Source: an uncultured Lachnospiraceae bacterium (GTDB lineage Bacteria; Bacillota; Clostridia; Lachnospirales; Lachnospiraceae). From it: a stretch of DNA of 9,006 bases. Made by a program: the position numbers and the translations under genes. The stretch spans positions 1 through 9,006 of the forward strand of contig CAMWNY010000083.1 of NCBI GenBank assembly GCA_947175775.1, written 5' to 3'. Shown here one piece after another: positions 5,889 through 9,006 of the stretch; within the stretch, counting starts at the first letter, position 1; each line of letters begins with the position of its first letter. Under the pieces are notes generated by a model that saw nothing but the letters and a program-made list of their open reading frames with translations, had not been told where the DNA came from and made no database searches.

Positions 5889-8027
5889 TCATATGAAAAC
5901 TGAAAACCCAATATAAATATCCGCTCCGTTTCCGTCTGCATTCCTCCTGCCGTTTTGATCAACCGTCGTAAAAGCATTCGCGGGAATAAAAAACCGCCGC
6001 ACGGTTTTCGCATCCGGTACAATCTGCACACGTCCAAATGCCGCAAGTTTTGCATTCGGCACCTCGTTTGGCGTTCCGTTTACATGTACATAAAGCTGAA
6101 CTGCCTCACTGACACATGTGTCATATTTGGCCGAACACGAAACCGTAATCCCAAGTCCCTCCTCAGCCGCTCTTTGATAAAACACCTTGTCCGCTATCGT
6201 GACGCGCCATCCTTGTTCCTTTTTTTCGACAAAGCAGCTTTCTTTACCGCCCTCCACGACATCAACCTGTACGCTGTCAATCTGCGCCTCTCCATATGTA
6301 AGTCCAAAGCCAAACGGTTTCCACGGCTTTTGTGTCATATAACGGTACGTCCGGTCCTTCATTGCATAATCCGTAATCTCCGGAAGCCTGTTATCATTAT
6401 AATAAAACGTAACCGGAAGTTTTCCCTGCGGCGCTGCGTTTCCAAACAGAATGTCCGCCACCGCACGTCCTCCCTCACCGCCCGGATACCATACCTGCAA
6501 AATCGCCTTCGCCTGCTCTTCATAAGCCGACAAATCAATCGGGCTTCCCGATGCATTCACAAGTATAAACGGAGTCCCCGTCTTTGCCACCGCTTCTATC
6601 AATGTGCGCTGTGTCTCAGGCAAAAGCAAATCCGATTTGTCGCCGCTTGGAAACTGATTTCCCCTGTCGCCCTGCTCACCCTCCAATCCGGCATCTAAGC
6701 CGACACAGAGTATTGCGAGGTCCGAATGCTCTGCGGCAATCACGCCCTCCGTTACCAAATACCCCAAATGCGGTTTCTTTGGCGGCGTATTGTCAAATAA
6801 ATGGCAGCCCTGCGCATAATGAATCTCAATATGATTTTCAAAGCAAAAATCGCTGATTCCCTGCAAAAGCGTAATTGCTCTTGGCGGCGTTCCATTGTAA
6901 TTTCCCACAAGCGCCGCCGTACTGTCCGCATTTGGACCAATCACAGCGATTGTATGATAGTTCTTTTTATCCAGCGGAAGCGTTCCGTCGTTTTTCAAAA
7001 GCACGCAGCTCTCAATTGCCGCCCGATACGCAAGCTCCAAATGTTCCCTGCATCCTACTGCACTGTATGGAATTTCGTCGAGCGCCGACTTGTCAAACAA
7101 GCCAAGAAGATACCTTGTCGTAAAAAGGCGCACCGCACTCCGGTCAATTTCTTCCCTCGTTATCTTACCCTGCTCATATGCATTCAAAATTCTCTGATAC
7201 GTACATCCGCAATTTAAATCACAGCCCGCTCCAAGCGCAAGCGACACCGAATCCTCCGGCGCTTCCGTAATATGATGCTTCTCATGAAAATCCCGAATTG
7301 CCCAACAGTCTGAGACATAATGACCCTCGAACTTCCATTCGCCCCTGAGCACATCATTCATCAAATACTCATGCGCACAGCAAGGCTCGCCGTTGGTACG
7401 GTTGTAAGCGCCCATAACCGCTTCCACGCCCGCATCCCTCACACATGCTTCAAAAGCCGGAAGATAGGTTTCCCACAAATCCTTTTTCGATACTTTGGCA
7501 TCAAACTCATGCCGCAATGCCTCCGGTCCCGAATGCACCGCAAAATGCTTTGCACATGCCGCGGCAGTCATAAACCCGTCTCTTTTTTCCTGTAACCCGT
7601 TAATCATCGCACAACCCATCTGCGCCGTAAGCTGCGGGTCTTCGCCAAAAGTCTCCTGCCCTCTTCCCCACCGCGGGTCCCGAAAGATATTGATGTTGGG
7701 CGTCCACATGGTCACTCCCTTATACTGCGTTCTGTCATTATGAGCAGAATAAGTATTATATTTTGCCCGTGTTTCAAGTGCAATTGCTTTTGCAATCGTA
7801 AGCATAAGCTCCGTATCAAATGTAGCGCCCAATCCGATTGCCTGTGGAAAGCACGTCGCCACGCCCGCACGCGCTACACCGTGAAGCGCCTCATTCCACC
7901 AGTTATATTCGGGAATACCCAGCCGCTCTATCGCGGGCGCATCATATTTAAGCTGGGACGCCGCCTCTTCAAGTGTCATTTGACGTACCAAATCTTCTGC
8001 TTTTTTTCTTGCTTCCTCTCTTGTCAT
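5889..8027 (-). CDS. Glycoside hydrolase family 3, beta-xylosidase/beta-glucosidase type
   Basis: A retaining exo-glycosidase removing beta-linked sugars from the non-reducing ends of oligosaccharides, 712 aa. The N-terminal barrel domain (about 10-310) shows WWNEALHGVARAG (43-55), DPRWGRGQETFGEDP (117-131), AKHFAVHSGPE (159-169) and the nucleophile motif VSDCWAI, with Asp240 the likely nucleophile. The second domain (about 335-540) has LLKNDGTLPL (343-352) and the acid/base region GLEGEQGDR (447-455), where Glu451 is the best candidate. The GFGLTYG motif (573-579) leads into a fibronectin-III-like C-terminal domain (about 580-712). The WWNEALHGV and AKHFAVHSGPE motifs favour beta-xylosidase-like members, but substrate cannot be read reliably from sequence. 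No signal peptide is present, so it should act on imported oligosaccharides in the cytoplasm. The ATG at 8027 has GGAG 8 bases upstream and a 183-base structured leader before it. No transporter or regulator gene is visible beside it. Confidence 0.92.
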   Translation of the reverse strand: MTREEARKKAEDLVRQMTLEEAASQLKYDAPAIERLGIPEYNWWNEALHGVARAGVATCFPQAIGLGATFDTELMLTIAKAIALETRAKYNTYSAHNDRTQYKGVTMWTPNINIFRDPRWGRGQETFGEDPQLTAQMGCAMINGLQEKRDGFMTAAACAKHFAVHSGPEALRHEFDAKVSKKDLWETYLPAFEACVRDAGVEAVMGAYNRTNGEPCCAHEYLMNDVLRGEWKFEGHYVSDCWAIRDFHEKHHITEAPEDSVSLALGAGCDLNCGCTYQRILNAYEQGKITREEIDRSAVRLFTTRYLLGLFDKSALDEIPYSAVGCREHLELAYRAAIESCVLLKNDGTLPLDKKNYHTIAVIGPNADSTAALVGNYNGTPPRAITLLQGISDFCFENHIEIHYAQGCHLFDNTPPKKPHLGYLVTEGVIAAEHSDLAILCVGLDAGLEGEQGDRGNQFPSGDKSDLLLPETQRTLIEAVAKTGTPFILVNASGSPIDLSAYEEQAKAILQVWYPGGEGGRAVADILFGNAAPQGKLPVTFYYNDNRLPEITDYAMKDRTYRYMTQKPWKPFGFGLTYGEAQIDSVQVDVVEGGKESCFVEKKEQGWRVTIADKVFYQRAAEEGLGITVSCSAKYDTCVSEAVQLYVHVNGTPNEVPNAKLAAFGRVQIVPDAKTVRRFFIPANAFTTVDQNGRRNADGNGADIYIGFSVFI

Positions 8028-8055
8028 GCTAATATCTCCATTCCTTTCTATAAAT

Positions 8056-8086
8056 CGAGTAGGGAAAGTTCATCTTCCCCTACTCG
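8056..8086 (-). other. 9-bp stem-loop in glycosidase leader
   Basis: CGAGTAGGG (8056-8064) and CCCTACTCG (8078-8086) are perfect inverted repeats around 13 bases, and two more A-T pairs can form inside with one bulged base. On the minus-strand transcript the stem ends 28 bases before the glycosidase ATG, leaving the AAAGGAATGGAG ribosome-binding region single-stranded. No T-tract follows on either strand, so it is not an intrinsic terminator. It may be the last module of the structured leader, or an operator. Confidence 0.55.
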
Positions 8087-8088
8087 TC

Positions 8089-8163
8089 GCGCCGGGCGCC
8101 CGTCAGCGAACCGATTTATCGGTTTGATGACATATTTCCTTTGGGCACCCGTGCGCATCAAAC
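8089..8163 (-). ncRNA. Candidate structured leader RNA with possible pseudoknot
   Basis: On the minus-strand transcript two long helices interlock. Helix A pairs GUUUGAUG (8163-8156) with CAUCAAAC (8129-8122), 8 bp perfect. Helix B pairs GCGC-A-CGGGUGCCC (8156-8143) with GGGCGCCCG-GCGC (8101-8089), 13 bp with one bulged A and one U-G wobble. The order A5', B5', A3', B3' is a pseudoknot topology. A small hairpin (8124-8109, CCGAUAAAUCGG core) sits between A3' and B3' and competes with helix A for a few bases. The wobble becomes a C-A mismatch on the plus strand, which favours the minus strand as the functional RNA. I could not match it to a riboswitch class I know. It may be a cis-regulatory RNA of the glycosidase gene or a copy of a dispersed structured element. 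Confidence 0.45.
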
Positions 8164-8205
8164 AGAAAACGGATACCCTTATTTTGAGTATCCGTTAATT
8201 TTTTT
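8161..8205 (-). terminator. Terminator after the DUF3048 gene, probably bidirectional
   Basis: AACGGATAC (8168-8176) and GTATCCGTT (8188-8196) form a perfect 9-bp stem with an 11-base loop, six bases past the DUF3048 stop codon when read on the minus strand. The minus-strand tail is TTTTCTGTTTG, a moderate U-tract. On the plus strand seven T residues follow (8199-8205), so it could also stop plus-strand transcription. The minus-strand U-tract runs directly into helix A of the glycosidase leader. Confidence 0.75.
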
Positions 8206-8210
8206 AACTA

Positions 8211-9006
8211 TTACTTAATTACAACATCATCCCATGAATCAGACGGAACTAACGCTACATAAGTCTTTCCAGTATTCAATTCAATCTGCTCGCCTGTCGC
8301 TTTGTCAAGATAGATTGTCGGCTCGCTCTCGTCTGCCTTAATCCATGTCACCTCAATCGCTTTTCCGTTTGTAATATAGTATGCATCACGTCCGGAATCA
8401 ATCGCATTGTAAATCAGGTAGCCGTTTTCATCAAGCTGTGCAAACGTCGTATCCTGTATCAGCAGGTTCTTAAAAGTAAGCTGCGCATTGTCGTGCTGCG
8501 GGTCCTTGTGTGCCTTTCCGTACTCGTAATAATCATACGTTCCGGTCTCTGAATTGTACTCCAGTCTTGAACTGTTGTGCGGGAACGGAAGCTCAATTTC
8601 CGTACAGTCAACCGCATCGCCAACCTCAGATAAGTCAATTTCCGTATCAGAGAAGAAATAGTGCTGACCGGGATAATATTCATTATATTCCGTACTGTAT
8701 TTTGAATTGCTGAACATCTTGTCCAAATCGCCCGCACAGACATACTCTGTAAACTCTCTTGATTTTCCGTTATTCACACGCGAAAATCCGCCGCTGAAGT
8801 TTGCGGAATATTTCTTTGCAAGCCAGTCATTTACATAAAACGGACCGCCATCATGGCAAAGCACTGCATTCCACTCTGCCGCAAGCATAATATTTGTCGA
8901 ACGCGTGCTTCGAATGCTTCCGAACTGTTCAATCTTGCCCCAGTCCTTCACAATCGCCATAAAACGCGTAATTCTGCCGTTTGCCGTACTGTTCATAATC
9001 TCATAT
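8211..9006 (-). CDS. DUF3048 family (YerB-like) protein, 5' end outside window
   Basis: Only the C-terminal 264 codons are visible, and the reading frame runs open through the right edge. An internal ATG at 8996 is not the true start, because the preceding codons (Tyr-Glu-Ile) continue the family motif. In DUF3048 proteins a YE..-(x)-G-ITR block is followed by an IGxxRSxR block; here these appear as YEIMNSTANGRITR and FGSIRSTRS, then LCHDGGP. The C-terminal DUF3048_C region shows the usual 'KNLLIQDT' strand and ends with a GKTYVALVPSD block. Family members such as Bacillus YerB are lipoproteins outside the membrane; the signal peptide would be in the missing part. The biochemical function of the family is not established. 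A terminator directly follows (8161-8205), so it probably ends its own transcription unit. Confidence 0.85.
   Translation of the reverse strand, partial: YEIMNSTANGRITRFMAIVKDWGKIEQFGSIRSTRSTNIMLAAEWNAVLCHDGGPFYVNDWLAKKYSANFSGGFSRVNNGKSREFTEYVCAGDLDKMFSNSKYSTEYNEYYPGQHYFFSDTEIDLSEVGDAVDCTEIELPFPHNSSRLEYNSETGTYDYYEYGKAHKDPQHDNAQLTFKNLLIQDTTFAQLDENGYLIYNAIDSGRDAYYITNGKAIEVTWIKADESEPTIYLDKATGEQIELNTGKTYVALVPSDSWDDVVIK

Noticed and set aside
5955..6698. Long plus-strand open frame (247 codons) opposite the glycosidase
   Set aside because: It is antisense to a clearly recognised GH3 gene with intact motifs, its product is Arg/Lys/Cys-rich and lacks any family signature, and no ribosome binding site supports it.
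8116..8142. Five-codon leader peptide (Met-Ser-Ser-Asn-Arg) in the glycosidase leader, with AAAGGA upstream
   Set aside because: Spacing between GG and ATG is only 4 bases, and the bases are better explained by the RNA helices; too short to support alone.

Overview
All four recognisable genes and one small unassigned gene lie on the minus strand, so the window is read from right to left. The sequence suggests a Gram-positive anaerobe of the Clostridia, probably Lachnospiraceae. This rests on moderate GC, AAGGAG-type ribosome binding sites, a DUF3048 (YerB-type) protein, a cytoplasmic-type family 3 glycosidase, and an HscC-type Hsp70 beside a giant TPR protein. The taxonomy is inference; there is no rRNA or other marker here.

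Right to left: (1) 9006-8211 is the C-terminal part of a DUF3048-family protein, cut by the window edge and followed by a hairpin terminator. (2) 8210-8028 is a 183-base leader with strong RNA structure: two long interlocking helices that could form a pseudoknot, then a separate 9-bp stem-loop. (3) 8027-5889 is a glycoside hydrolase family 3 enzyme with its catalytic residues intact and no signal peptide. (4) 5871-577 is a two-gene unit. A predicted extended -10 promoter drives a 1163-residue protein with a degenerate J-like N-terminus followed by TPR/helical repeats, then a 562-residue Hsp70 of the HscC type. The Hsp70 start codon has no adjacent Shine-Dalgarno; a hairpin appears to bring a distant one close. 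(5) 457-57 is a small, self-contained unit with a promoter, a 65-codon unknown gene and a terminator, bordered by several perfect or near-perfect inverted repeats.

Functionally, the centre is a dedicated chaperone pair. In Escherichia coli, HscC works with the unusual J-proteins DjlB/DjlC. Here the partner role seems to be taken by one large TPR protein whose J-like segment has Asn-Pro-Glu where His-Pro-Asp is expected, and which ends with a cysteine cluster. The glycosidase probably trims imported beta-linked oligosaccharides in the cytoplasm. Nothing in the sequence links it to the chaperone pair beyond adjacency and the lack of a visible terminator between them.
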